A stretch of 64,000 nucleotides of DNA, taken from NCBI RefSeq assembly GCF_024171815.1, contig NZ_JAMTCJ010000002.1, positions 806,001 through 870,000 of the forward strand. The letters run 5' to 3'. The stretch comes from Williamsia maris. GTDB lineage: Bacteria > Actinomycetota > Actinomycetes > Mycobacteriales > Mycobacteriaceae. A program made the translations under genes and the position numbers. This document shows, one piece after another, positions 44,667 to 53,452 of the stretch (position 1 is the stretch's first letter; every line of letters begins with the position of its first letter). Under the pieces are notes generated by a model. That model saw only the letters and a program-made list of their open reading frames with translations. It did not search any database and was not told where the DNA came from.

Positions 44667-46238
44667 ATCCGTCGGACCGTCGAGGTCGACGATCCGGGTG
44701 ATGCCCAGGTCGTCCACGAAGTGGTCGTCGTGGCTGACGACGACGAGCGCCCCGCGGAAGTCGGCCAGGGCCTGCGCGAGATGATCGCGGGTCACGATGT
44801 CGACGTTGTTCGTGGGCTCGTCCAGGATCAACAGGCGCGGTGCCGGGTCGGCGAGCAGGACCGCCGACAACGCCGCGCGGACACGTTCCCCGCCGGACAG
44901 GTCGCGGACCGGTCGGTCGGCGTCATCGGCCCGGAACAGCATGCGCGCCAGCCCGGCCCGTCGCTGCTGCGCGGTCGATGACGGACTCGCGGCGGCGACC
45001 AGGTCGTAGGGGGAGGCCTCGGGATCGAGGCCGTCGAGCACCTGCGGGAGACAGCCGACGGACACCTCGGGTGGGGCCGCGAGCACCGCTCGGATCAGCG
45101 TCGTCTTGCCCGCGCCGTTACGACCCCGCAGATGGATGCGCTCAGGTCCGACGATCGACAGTTCGATCTCACCCGCGGGCAGTCCGAGCCGTCGCGGAGC
45201 CAACACCACCTGGCCGGGATGCACTGCGGTGTCAGGCAGTTCGACCCGCACCTCACGGTCGTCGCGGATCGCCTCGGCCGCCACGCCTGCCTGTGTGCGT
45301 GCGTCGTCCAGCCGACGCTGATGGCCGCCCGTCAGCTTGGCCGCCGCCTCCTGAGCGGACCGCTTGCGCTGGTTCATCACGATCTTCGGCTCGCGCTTCT
45401 GCTCGTTCATCTTCCGGCCGTACCGCTGCCGCCGTGCGATGACCGTCTGCGAGGCGATCAACTCCCGTTTCTGCTTGGCGGCATCACTTTTCGCGTGTGC
45501 GAGGACCTCGCGCGCCCGGTCCTGTTCCGCGGTGACGATGTCGATGAAATCGGAGTAGTTGCCCGTGACGACGCGGATGGTCCCGTCGCGCACCTCGGCG
45601 ATCGCGTCGGCGTGGTCGAGGAGGTCGCGATCGTGGCTGACCGTCAGCACCTGCCCCGGATGTCGTGCGATGGCGGCCACCACGAGACGTCGCGCCGCGG
45701 GATCGAGGTTGTTGGTCGGCTCGTCGAGGACGAGTAGCTGCGGTCCGGCGATGAGCGCGCCGATCAGCGCGATCAGGGTCGACTCCCCGCCGGACAACTC
45801 GTCGACCACGCGGGTCAGATCGCCCGGTCCGGTCACGAGGTGTCCGAGGCCGAGCTGATCGAAGAGGGTGACCGCGCGCTCGTCGACATCCCAGTTGCCC
45901 TCGGCCAGTTCGTGATCGGCCTCGCCTGTGGACCCCGACTCGATCCGGGCCAGCGCGGCGCGGATCCCCGCGACCCCGATGAGGTCCTCGACACGTCGGT
46001 GTCGGTGCATCGAGATGTCCTGCGGTACATACCCGATGGAGGACGGCCGGTCGACGGACCCCGACGTGGGTGTCAGTTCGCCGATGATCAGCCGAACCAG
46101 AGTGGACTTGCCGCCACCGTTGGAACCGACGATCCCGACATGGTGGCCGCTCAGCGACACCGACACGTCGTCGAAGATCGCACTGCCGTCGGGGAATCGG
46201 AAACCCAGCGCGGACAGGGTGACCGATCGCGTGGACAT
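44634..46238 (-). CDS. ABC-F family ATPase
   Basis: A 534-residue protein with two ABC ATPase domains and no membrane segment, the ABC-F plan. Domain 1 has Walker [12 protein letters not shown], signature ELSGGESTL and Walker [15 protein letters not shown] charged linker (about residues 225-300, [20 protein letters not shown]) follows. Domain 2 has [20 protein letters not shown] and [12 protein letters not shown]. Members act on the ribosome in translation control or antibiotic resistance. The start is ATG 46238; the long open frame upstream is a shadow of the next genes. The DUF3054 gene starts upstream on the same strand with 11 bases between. Confidence 0.9.
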   Translation of the reverse strand: MSTRSVTLSALGFRFPDGSAIFDDVSVSLSGHHVGIVGSNGGGKSTLVRLIIGELTPTSGSVDRPSSIGYVPQDISMHRHRRVEDLIGVAGIRAALARIESGSTGEADHELAEGNWDVDERAVTLFDQLGLGHLVTGPGDLTRVVDELSGGESTLIALIGALIAGPQLLVLDEPTNNLDPAARRLVVAAIARHPGQVLTVSHDRDLLDHADAIAEVRDGTIRVVTGNYSDFIDIVTAEQDRAREVLAHAKSDAAKQKRELIASQTVIARRQRYGRKMNEQKREPKIVMNQRKRSAQEAAAKLTGGHQRRLDDARTQAGVAAEAIRDDREVRVELPDTAVHPGQVVLAPRRLGLPAGEIELSIVGPERIHLRGRNGAGKTTLIRAVLAAPPEVSVGCLPQVLDGLDPEASPYDLVAAASPSSTAQQRRAGLARMLFRADDADRPVRDLSGGERVRAALSAVLLADPAPRLLILDEPTNNVDIVTRDHLAQALADFRGALVVVSHDDHFVDDLGITRIVDLDGPTDSPGVSAEPVQ

Positions 46239-46249
46239 GAGGGGCAATG

Positions 46250-46687
46250 CTAGGGAGTCGCCCGGCGCCTCGCGACCGATTTTCTGACCAGTCGCCATCC
46301 GATGAGGAACAGGCCCAGGACGATGGTCGCGACGATGACGAAGCTGACCGCGATGCCCTGCCCGAACTGGTCCCGCATCACCATGCCGATGATCAGCGTG
46401 GACAGCCAGATCACGACACCCTCGGGGAGGAGTCGCGACGGGCGGAAGTCCGGCTCGGCGAGGTCGCCGGACCGCAGGTGCGAGACGAGGTAGCCGATGG
46501 CCCAGCCCAGGGCGGCGCCGACCGCGAACGGCCAGAAGGTGGAGAAGATCCCGCCGACGCTCAACCCGTCGTCGTGGTTGAAGCGACCGATGACGACGAA
46601 CACGAGGATGGCGATCACGTCGTACGCGCCGGCCTCGACGGCCGGTCGGAGTCGGCGACGGCGCGGGGTGGCAGACGGACGGCTCAT
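46250..46687 (-). CDS. DUF3054 membrane protein
   Basis: A 145-residue protein with four hydrophobic segments and DUF3054 features: [20 protein letters not shown] near the N-terminus, [18 protein letters not shown], and [20 protein letters not shown]. The ATG is at 46687 ([12 protein letters not shown]), basic N-terminus inside. It lies between the flippase-like gene (29 bases) and the ABC-F gene (11 bases), all minus strand, probably one operon. Function is unknown; actinobacterial members are widespread and conserved, suggesting an envelope-related housekeeping role. Confidence 0.83.
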   Translation of the reverse strand: MSRPSATPRRRRLRPAVEAGAYDVIAILVFVVIGRFNHDDGLSVGGIFSTFWPFAVGAALGWAIGYLVSHLRSGDLAEPDFRPSRLLPEGVVIWLSTLIIGMVMRDQFGQGIAVSFVIVATIVLGLFLIGWRLVRKSVARRRATP

Positions 46688-46716
46688 GCGCACACGGTAG
46701 CCGGTGAGGCCTCCGG

Positions 46717-47925
46717 TCAGCTCCCGGACTCGGACGGATCCCGGCGATCGCTGATCGGCGGGTCGGTCGCCGACGTGGTGGCCGGGCCGGGCTCGTCGGC
46801 GGTGTCGCGGGAGGTGTCGTCGTCCGGGTCGGTGTCGGTGTCGATGTCGGACTCCACGTCGCCGATCGCCTGCCGGAACATGAAGAAGATGACCACCCAG
46901 CCGACCAGGGACACCAACAGGTAGCTGACCAGGCGGTAGACCAGCACGGCGGTGACGGCCTCGCCCGCGCCCATGCCGGCCGAGGTGAGGGCCGGGACCA
47001 GCACCGCGTCGACCACGCCGAGTCCGCCGGGCAGCAGCGGGAACGCGGTGCCCACGGCCTTGCCCGCGGCGTAGGCGACCGCCAGGCCGGAGATCGACGG
47101 CTCGCCGCCGACGGCGTAACAGGCGAAGGCCAGGCAGGCGACGTCGGCGATCCAGTTGAACAGCGACCAGGCGAACGCCTCGCCGGTGTGGCGACCGTTG
47201 AGCTGCACCGCACGCAGCTGATCGAGGATCTCGTGCCAGCGCGTGACGCCGTGATCCTGCGGCTTGTCGCGGAAGTGGTTGACCACGTGCAGGAGTCGGG
47301 TGCCGAGGCCCTGGATCGACTCGGGGTGTCCGGCCACGTACTGGGCGGCGATGACGAAGGCGATGAAGCCGCTGATCGAGAAGATCACCGAGAACGGGCT
47401 GGTCTTCGCGCCGGCGAGCAGTGCGCCGCCCAGTCCGAGGACCGCGAGACCGACACCCATCAGCAGTCCCGACATGACCACCTGCCAGGACGCGACGACC
47501 GGGGTGGCCCCCCATTTACGGGTCTGGCGATAGGTGAAGGCGGGTGCGAGCACGTTGCCGCCGGGCATCGTCTGACTGACCGAGTTGGCCGCGAGGACGA
47601 CCGAGAGCGACTTGAGCTGCTTGACCTTGACGCCGGCCGAGCGCAGCAGGGTGCGCTGCACCTGCGCGAAACTGTCCATCGAGAACCCGGCGGCGACGAT
47701 GCACGCGAGGACCCACAGCCAGTTCAGGCGGTCCATGCTGTGCCAGGCCTCTTCGAGCTTCGGCCAGACCAGGATCGCCTCGACGGTCAGGATGACGATG
47801 ACGAGGGCGATGGCCACCCAGCGCAACCACCAGAAACGGCGGCGCCCGGGGGCCGCGGAGGGACCCGATCCTCCGTCGCCGGAATCGATGGGCTCGTCGG
47901 CGGCGTCACTGTACTCGGCCGTCAT
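46717..47925 (-). CDS. YbhN/LPG-synthase-TM-like flippase protein (Rv0204c-like)
   Basis: A 402-residue membrane protein with about eight helices of the lysylphosphatidylglycerol synthase TM/UPF0104 (YbhN) family. The diagnostic segments are [20 protein letters not shown] and [20 protein letters not shown] (P-G-G turns), together with [20 protein letters not shown]- and C-terminal tails are acidic and disordered ([11 protein letters not shown]). By position next to the AI-2E gene and MmpL3 it corresponds to M. tuberculosis Rv0204c. Members are thought to move lipids across the membrane. It starts at ATG 47925, 94 bases from the divergent AI-2E gene. Confidence 0.85.
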   Translation of the reverse strand: MTAEYSDAADEPIDSGDGGSGPSAAPGRRRFWWLRWVAIALVIVILTVEAILVWPKLEEAWHSMDRLNWLWVLACIVAAGFSMDSFAQVQRTLLRSAGVKVKQLKSLSVVLAANSVSQTMPGGNVLAPAFTYRQTRKWGATPVVASWQVVMSGLLMGVGLAVLGLGGALLAGAKTSPFSVIFSISGFIAFVIAAQYVAGHPESIQGLGTRLLHVVNHFRDKPQDHGVTRWHEILDQLRAVQLNGRHTGEAFAWSLFNWIADVACLAFACYAVGGEPSISGLAVAYAAGKAVGTAFPLLPGGLGVVDAVLVPALTSAGMGAGEAVTAVLVYRLVSYLLVSLVGWVVIFFMFRQAIGDVESDIDTDTDPDDDTSRDTADEPGPATTSATDPPISDRRDPSESGS

Positions 47926-48019
47926 GGACTCACACCCTATCGACCGGCCTGCGCACCCGGGTGCACCGAGCCTGATTTCGGCGGTCTTGTGAGACTGTCC
48001 CGCGGGCTAGTGTTGCGAG

Positions 48020-49360
48020 GTGACAGAGCGTAGATCGGGTATCGCGGCGGCCATCGGCGCTGCGCGGAAACGGTCCGCCGGCGACACCGCCACGGCCGCA
48101 TCCGACCGCGAGAAGGTCCACCCGTTGGTCCGTGCCGCGGCCGAGTGGTCGTGGCGACTCATCGTCGTCGCGGTCGCGCTGTACCTGCTCGCGATCGTCG
48201 CCAACCGGTACGAAGAGGTCATCGTCCCGGTGGCGCTGGCCATCCTCGGCACCGCCTTCCTGATCCCGTTGGTCGACTGGCTCGATCGACACGGGGTCAA
48301 TCGCGGGGTGGCGGTCGCGTTCGTACTCATCGTCTTCCTCGGCGCGGTGGCCGGGATCCTCACGTTCGTCGTCCAGCAGTTCATCGACGGACTCCCGGAT
48401 CTGTCGACGCAGGCCACGCAATCGATCAACTCCGTCAAGGACTGGCTGGTCAACGGCCCGCCCGGGTTGAAGCAGGCGCAGATCGACAAGATCGGCGACG
48501 ACATCATCGCCATGATCCAGCGCAACCAGGACAAGATCACCAGCGGCGCCATCGCGACCGCCGGTGTGGTCACCAAGATCGCGACCGCGGGCGTCCTCCT
48601 GCTGTTCCTGATGATCTTCTTCCTCTTCGGCGGCGGGCACGTCTGGGAGTTCACGACGCGACTGGTCCCGTCGGGCAGTCGGCCGAAGGTGTTGGAGGCC
48701 GGTCGCGCCGGGTTCGGCACGCTGGTCGGTTATGTCCGCGCGACGGTGGCGGTGGCTCTCGTCGACGCGATCGGCATCGGCACCGGCCTGGCGATCCTCC
48801 AGGTACCCCTCGCGCTGCCCCTGGCGTCCCTGGTGTTCATCGGCGCGTTCGTCCCCATCGTCGGAGCGCTGGTCACCGGGTCGCTGGCCGTCCTGGTCGC
48901 ACTCGTCACGAAGGGCTGGATCGCGGCGGTCATCGCGCTGGCCGTCGTCGTCGCGGTCATGCAGATCGAAAGTCATGTGCTCCAACCATTCCTGCTGGGC
49001 CGGTCGGTGCGACTGCACCCGGTGGCGGTGGTCCTGGGCATCGCGGCGGGCATCGTGTCCGCGGGGATCATCGGCGGGTTGCTGGCCGTACCCCTCATCG
49101 CCTTCCTCAACACCGCGGTGCGGTCAATGTACTCGCAGACCGCGCAGGCGGCCGAGACCGCCGACAACGAGGTGCAGATGGGCATCTACGCCGCGAAGGC
49201 CGACCCGCCCACGTGGGATTCGTCGGACGCGCCGGGCCTCAACGGTCCGCCGGACGCCCCGGACGACGAGAAAGCCGACGGCGAGGGCGTCGACGACTCG
49301 GATCCCGACGACGGAGACTCGCCGTCCGACCCACCGACGCGTCCCGACACGATCAGCTGA
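48020..49360 (+). CDS. AI-2E family transporter-like membrane protein (Rv0205-like)
   Basis: A 446-residue PerM/AI-2E family protein with about eight helices. VALAILGTAFLIPLVDWLDR lies near the N-terminal third, a long extracytoplasmic or amphipathic region around residues 110-175, and the conserved block VPIVGALVTGSLAVLVALV, then QPFLLGRSVRLHPVAVVLGI. The C-terminal 55 residues are acidic and disordered. Despite the name, most members are not proven AI-2 exporters; Na+/H+ antiport and other roles are known. The GTG start is at 48020. It is the Rv0205 counterpart next to the flippase gene and is followed after 10 bases by the histidine kinase, so the three plus-strand genes form an operon. 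Confidence 0.88.
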   Translation: MTERRSGIAAAIGAARKRSAGDTATAASDREKVHPLVRAAAEWSWRLIVVAVALYLLAIVANRYEEVIVPVALAILGTAFLIPLVDWLDRHGVNRGVAVAFVLIVFLGAVAGILTFVVQQFIDGLPDLSTQATQSINSVKDWLVNGPPGLKQAQIDKIGDDIIAMIQRNQDKITSGAIATAGVVTKIATAGVLLLFLMIFFLFGGGHVWEFTTRLVPSGSRPKVLEAGRAGFGTLVGYVRATVAVALVDAIGIGTGLAILQVPLALPLASLVFIGAFVPIVGALVTGSLAVLVALVTKGWIAAVIALAVVVAVMQIESHVLQPFLLGRSVRLHPVAVVLGIAAGIVSAGIIGGLLAVPLIAFLNTAVRSMYSQTAQAAETADNEVQMGIYAAKADPPTWDSSDAPGLNGPPDAPDDEKADGEGVDDSDPDDGDSPSDPPTRPDTIS

Positions 49361-49370
49361 CACCACGGTC

Positions 49371-50567
49371 ATGACAGCCGCCGACCGCTCGCGCCTGCCG
49401 AACCGGCTTGCCCGGTTGGCCGATGCAGCGGCCGACGACGCCGTCGCGCCGCTGTGGCGGGCGGCTCAGGCGTTCCGGTTGCTCAGCTACCTCTATGCGC
49501 TCGGTTTCCAGATCGCGGTCAACGACGATCTCGAGCACCGCGCACTGGGGGCGACGCTGTTCGCGGTGCTGACCGTGTGGACCGGAGTGTGCACCCTCGC
49601 CTACCTCGCCGGCTTCGGTCGACGCCGCTCGTGGGTGATCGCCGAGGTCGTCTTCGTCTGTCTGTTGATGATGGCCACCGTGTTCATCGCCTCCACCGAG
49701 TGGCGGGAGGCGAACCAGTCGATCCCGACCACACTGTGGGCGGCCAACGCCGTCATCTCCGCCGCCATCCAGCTCGGCGCGGTCGGTGGCGGGGTGGCCG
49801 CGGTGGCGGTGATCGTCTCCAGCACGGTGGCCAAGGGATTCGTCAACGTCGACCTCGGGCGCAACGCGGCCGTGGTCATCCTGCTCGCGGTGGGACTGGT
49901 GATCGGCATGGGTGCGGTGACCGCACGGCGTGCGCAGGAACGTCTGGCCGAGGCCGCTCGACTGACGGCCGCCACGGCCGAGCGGGACCGGTTGTCGCGC
50001 CACGTGCACGACGGTGTCCTCCAGGTCCTGGCGCTCATCAGCCGTCGTGGTCGCGAGATAGGTGGCCCCACCGCGGATCTCGCGATGCTGGCCGCCGACC
50101 AGGAACGGGCGCTGCGGTCGCTGATCAGCGAGGCCGGGCCGTCCGTCGCGAACGCTGCCGACGGGATGGGCGACCTGTCGGCGTTGCTGCGTGCGCGGGC
50201 GTCCGACCACGTCACGGTCAGTGCTCCCGCCGACCCGGTGCTGCTCGATCCGCTACGGGTGTCGGAAATGCTTGCCGCGGTGGACAATGCGTTGGACAAC
50301 GTCACTCACCACGCCGGTGTCGGGGCGAAGGCGTTCGTGCTGCTCGAGGACCTGTCGGATGCGGTGGTGGTGAGCGTGCGCGACGACGGTGTCGGGATAG
50401 CGCCCGGCCGCCTGCCCGAGGCGGTCGCCGCCGGCCGGATGGGCATCTCGCAGTCGATCGTCGGGCGTATCGAGGCATTGGGCGGCACCGCCGTCCTCGA
50501 CACCGGGCCGGACATCGGGACCGAGTGGGAGTTCACCGTGCCGTCAACAGGAGGGTCGCCGAAGTGA
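49371..50567 (+). CDS. Membrane sensor histidine kinase (NarL-partner type)
   Basis: A 398-residue sensor kinase with five or six N-terminal helices (about residues 35-180) forming a membrane sensor. The dimerisation/phosphoacceptor helix has RLSRHVHDGVLQVLALISRR (about 203-222), and the HATPase domain has DNALDNVTHHAG (N-box) and DDGVGIAPGRLPEA (G-box). This is the HisKA_3-like arrangement typical of partners of LuxR/NarL response regulators. The ATG is at 49371; a longer open frame upstream overlaps the AI-2E gene. The stop overlaps the response regulator start (GTGA). The signal is unknown; its place between the AI-2E gene and MmpL3 suggests envelope monitoring. Confidence 0.9.
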   Translation: MTAADRSRLPNRLARLADAAADDAVAPLWRAAQAFRLLSYLYALGFQIAVNDDLEHRALGATLFAVLTVWTGVCTLAYLAGFGRRRSWVIAEVVFVCLLMMATVFIASTEWREANQSIPTTLWAANAVISAAIQLGAVGGGVAAVAVIVSSTVAKGFVNVDLGRNAAVVILLAVGLVIGMGAVTARRAQERLAEAARLTAATAERDRLSRHVHDGVLQVLALISRRGREIGGPTADLAMLAADQERALRSLISEAGPSVANAADGMGDLSALLRARASDHVTVSAPADPVLLDPLRVSEMLAAVDNALDNVTHHAGVGAKAFVLLEDLSDAVVVSVRDDGVGIAPGRLPEAVAAGRMGISQSIVGRIEALGGTAVLDTGPDIGTEWEFTVPSTGGSPK

Positions 50568-51247
50568 GGATCGAGCGTAGCGAGGCCCGGAGCGAGGCGG
50601 GCCCTCCTGTGAAGATCATGGTTGTTGATGATCATCCGATCTGGCGTGAGGGCGTGGCGCGCGATCTGGCCGAGGACGGATTCGACGTCGTCGCCACCGC
50701 CGACGGCGTACGCGCTGCGGCCGCGCGAGCCGCGGCCGTCCGACCCGATGTGGTCCTGATGGACATGCAGCTGCCGGACGGGACCGGCGTGGACGCGACC
50801 CTCGCGGTGCTCGAGGCATCGCCGACGACCAGGGTGCTGGTGCTGTCGGCGTCGGCGGAACGCGACGACGTGCTCGCGGCCGTGAAGAGCGGCGCGAGTG
50901 GGTATCTCGTGAAAAGTGCGTCGCGGACCGAGCTGGTCGACGCCGTGGTGGCGACCGCGGACGGACAGGCCGTCTTCACGCCCGGTCTCGCCGGTCTGGT
51001 GCTGGGGGAGTTCCGCCGCATCGCCGGTGACACCGGTCGCGACGAGCAGACGCCGGTGATCACCGAGCGCGAGACCGAGGTGCTGCGCCTCGTCGCCAAG
51101 GGCCTCAGTGCCCGACAGATCGCCACCCGGCTCGGGCTGAGTCATCGCACCGTCGAGAACCATGTGCAGTCCACGTTGCGAAAGCTGCAGTTGGCCAACC
51201 GGGTCGAACTCACCCGCTACGCCATCGAGCACGGTCTCGACGAGTAG
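50564..51247 (+). CDS. NarL/LuxR-family response regulator
   Basis: A 227-residue response regulator. The receiver domain has the DDHPIWREG acidic pair, the phospho-Asp in VVLMDMQLPDG, a Ser in LVLSASA and the Lys in GYLVKSAS. The LuxR HTH is at the C-terminus (TERETEVLRLVAKGLSARQI, LGLSHRTVENHVQSTLRKL). The GTG at 50564 overlaps the kinase stop. A second GTG at 50609 (VKIMVVDDH) would give a more typical N-terminus and may be the true start, since the first 15 residues (VRIERSEARSEAGPP) come from a short GC-rich direct repeat. It regulates with the preceding kinase. Confidence 0.9.
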   Translation: MRIERSEARSEAGPPVKIMVVDDHPIWREGVARDLAEDGFDVVATADGVRAAAARAAAVRPDVVLMDMQLPDGTGVDATLAVLEASPTTRVLVLSASAERDDVLAAVKSGASGYLVKSASRTELVDAVVATADGQAVFTPGLAGLVLGEFRRIAGDTGRDEQTPVITERETEVLRLVAKGLSARQIATRLGLSHRTVENHVQSTLRKLQLANRVELTRYAIEHGLDE

Positions 51248-51261
51248 TCAGCGGGCATGCG

Positions 51262-51334
51262 ACTGAAATCGTCCGAATACAGAGCCTTCGAGGGCAATAT
51301 GCCCTCGGCGACGCTCATGTCGGACGATTTCAGT
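51262..51334. repeat. Nested perfect inverted repeat (hairpin element)
   Basis: ACTGAAATCGTCCGA (51262-51276) and TCGGACGATTTCAGT (51320-51334) are perfect 15-base arms. Inside is a second perfect hairpin, CGAGGGC-AATAT-GCCCTCG (51289-51307). The cruciform-like element lies between the response regulator and the DUF2339 gene and could be a terminator, an RNA structure or a small palindromic repeat. No related copy was noticed elsewhere in the window. Confidence 0.75.
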
Positions 51335-51341
51335 GGTGGAA

Positions 51342-51365
51342 CGCCCCGGGGAAGTCCCCAGGGCG
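51342..51365 (+). terminator. GC-rich hairpin after the AI-2E/two-component operon
   Basis: CGCCC/GGGCG and GGGGA/TCCCC pair over 51342-51365 with a two-base loop and single unpaired bases. There is no T-run, but together with the hairpin at 51262 it probably ends the operon before the DUF2339 gene at 51419. Confidence 0.45.
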
Positions 51366-51418
51366 CCTGAGTAGTCGTACTCATCTGCCTACGGCCGATC
51401 CTGGCGAGGATCGACGGC

Positions 51419-53449
51419 ATGACCGAATCAGATGCTCGTCCCGATCGCCCGGACTGGACCGTCCTGTCCCGGGTCTCTGCGGATTTCGAATCCCTGTCGC
51501 GCCAGATGGCGCAGATGTCGTCGCACCTCACCGAGATGCAGTCGACGATGACCGCCGCACCACCCACATCCGCGCCCGTCCCGACTCCGGCGACCGCTGC
51601 TCCACCGGCCCAGCAGACACCCCGGGCGCCGCACCCCACACCGCAGATGTACCCGCCGGACCTCCCGCAGTGGATGCGGCCGGGTTCGGGCCTGGAGGCG
51701 CCGATGGCGCAGTTCCCGCCGCCACGGCATCCTGCACAGGGTCCACCGCTGCAGGGGCCGGCACCGCGATCGATGCCCCAGAGCCCGATGCCCCCGCGTC
51801 CGCCGATGCCGCAGTACCCGATCGGTCCGCCCCCGCCACCGCGACCGGGTCTGCTGAAGCGGGCCGCGTCGGCCGCCGACGGGCGCCTTGTCGGTGCGAT
51901 CCTGGCCGCTGCGGGAGTCGCGGTGACCCTGGTCGGCGTGGTGCTGCTCCTGGTCCTCGCGGCCCAGGCCGGCATCCTGCGACCCGAGGTCCGGGTGGGT
52001 GCCGGCGCCGTCCTGGCCGGCCTCCTCGTGGCGGCCGGATGGCGGATGCACCACCGAGCCGAGGGCCGGATCGGATCGCTCGCACTCGCGGCGACCGGCA
52101 TCGCCACCGCCTACCTCGACGTCATCGCGGTCACCCGGATCTACGAATGGCTGCCTGCCGCAGCCGGACTCGCGATCGCCGCAGCGGTCGGAGGCGCCGG
52201 ACTGGCTCTCGCGCGTCGCTGGGACTCCGAGTACCTCGCGCTCGGGGTACTGGTCCCGTTGATCGTCCTGGCACCCTTCGTCGCCGACGGCGTGAACCTC
52301 ACCCTCGTCGGTTTCATGCTGGCGTTGTCCGCGGTCGCCCTGCCCGCGCACCTCGGCACCGACTGGCTGTACCTGCACGTCGTGCGGGTCGTCGCCGGGA
52401 CCATCTGGCTCGTGCCTGCCACCGCCCTGTCGGGCACGGCCACCGACATCGACATGTGGTTGCTGGCCGGCGCCTGCGCGGTCAACGCCGCGCTCACGCT
52501 GGGCTCCACCGTCGCGGTGTTGCCGCGCCTGACCTCTCGGGTCGCCACCCTCGCCGTGGCCGCCACCTCGGTGATCGGGGTGATCCCGCTGCTGGTGTGT
52601 GGCATCGCCGTCGACCGCCACCTGGCCGCGGGCGCGATCGCGCTCCTCGCGCTGTCGCTGCTGGCGCTGGTCCTGCTCGCGGAGAGGATCCCGTCGATGA
52701 CGGTCGTGCTCCGACACACGTGGGCCGCCCTGGCCGGCGTCGCCGCCCTGATCAGTGTGGTCGCGGCGTTCGATGCGCCGGTGGCGGTTCCGGCGCTGCT
52801 CGGCCTGGCCGCGACCATCACCGTCGTCGGACGCCACGACACGGTCGGTCGGTACGTCGGACTCGCGTTCGCCGTCATCGGGGGCCTGGCGTTCGTGGCG
52901 CAGTCGCCGGTGTCGACGCTGATCGACCCCGTCGACATCCGTCCGACACTCGCCGCGTCGACGATCGTCGCGGGTCTCCTGCTCGCGGTCACCGCCGGTG
53001 TCACGGCGTGGGCCTGGGTCCGTTCGGAGGCCGTCGCCCCGGCCGCCCAGTGGCTCTGGGCCCTGACGGGTGTGGTTGCGCTGTACGCGATCACGACCGT
53101 CAGCGTCACCACGGGCGTGGCCACCGGAGGCGTCGACACCGGCTTCTTCGCCGGCCACATGGCGGCGACGATCTGCTGGGTCATCGCAGCCGCGGCGGCC
53201 CTGGTCCAGGCGACGCGGGTCCCGGCCGGGTCGGCGCGGATCGTCCCCGTCGGAGCCGGACTCGTCCTCGCCGCGGCGGCGGTCGGCAAGCTGATGCTCT
53301 TCGACCTCGCCACCCTCGACGGGGCGTTCCGCGTGGGAGCGTTCATCGTCGTCGGACTGATCCTGCTGACGATCGGTTCCCGCTACGCCCGCGTGCTCGG
53401 TCGGGATGCGGCCGAGAAGGCCGACACCCCGTCACCCGCGGCGCGGTAG
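51419..53449 (+). CDS. DUF2339 polytopic membrane protein
   Basis: A 676-residue protein. Residues 1-40 look like a short coiled coil (LSRQMAQMSSHLTEMQSTM), residues 40-145 form a Pro/Ala-rich linker, and from about 150 to 660 there are some eighteen or more membrane helices, the DUF2339 plan. Function is unknown; large DUF2339 proteins in other bacteria are sometimes linked to envelope polymer handling. Characteristic stretches are ALAATGIATAYLDVIAVTRI and RWDSEYLALGVLVPLIVLAP. The ATG is at 51419. It is monocistronic, preceded by the nested hairpins, and ends four bases from the convergent mmpL3 stop. Confidence 0.8.
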   Translation: MTESDARPDRPDWTVLSRVSADFESLSRQMAQMSSHLTEMQSTMTAAPPTSAPVPTPATAAPPAQQTPRAPHPTPQMYPPDLPQWMRPGSGLEAPMAQFPPPRHPAQGPPLQGPAPRSMPQSPMPPRPPMPQYPIGPPPPPRPGLLKRAASAADGRLVGAILAAAGVAVTLVGVVLLLVLAAQAGILRPEVRVGAGAVLAGLLVAAGWRMHHRAEGRIGSLALAATGIATAYLDVIAVTRIYEWLPAAAGLAIAAAVGGAGLALARRWDSEYLALGVLVPLIVLAPFVADGVNLTLVGFMLALSAVALPAHLGTDWLYLHVVRVVAGTIWLVPATALSGTATDIDMWLLAGACAVNAALTLGSTVAVLPRLTSRVATLAVAATSVIGVIPLLVCGIAVDRHLAAGAIALLALSLLALVLLAERIPSMTVVLRHTWAALAGVAALISVVAAFDAPVAVPALLGLAATITVVGRHDTVGRYVGLAFAVIGGLAFVAQSPVSTLIDPVDIRPTLAASTIVAGLLLAVTAGVTAWAWVRSEAVAPAAQWLWALTGVVALYAITTVSVTTGVATGGVDTGFFAGHMAATICWVIAAAAALVQATRVPAGSARIVPVGAGLVLAAAAVGKLMLFDLATLDGAFRVGAFIVVGLILLTIGSRYARVLGRDAAEKADTPSPAAR

Positions 53450-53452
53450 GAC

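Noticed and set aside
48732-49370. Long N-terminal extension of the histidine kinase frame
   Set aside because: It overlaps the AI-2E gene in another phase and has Arg/Ser-rich shadow composition; the ATG at 49371 gives a normal kinase.
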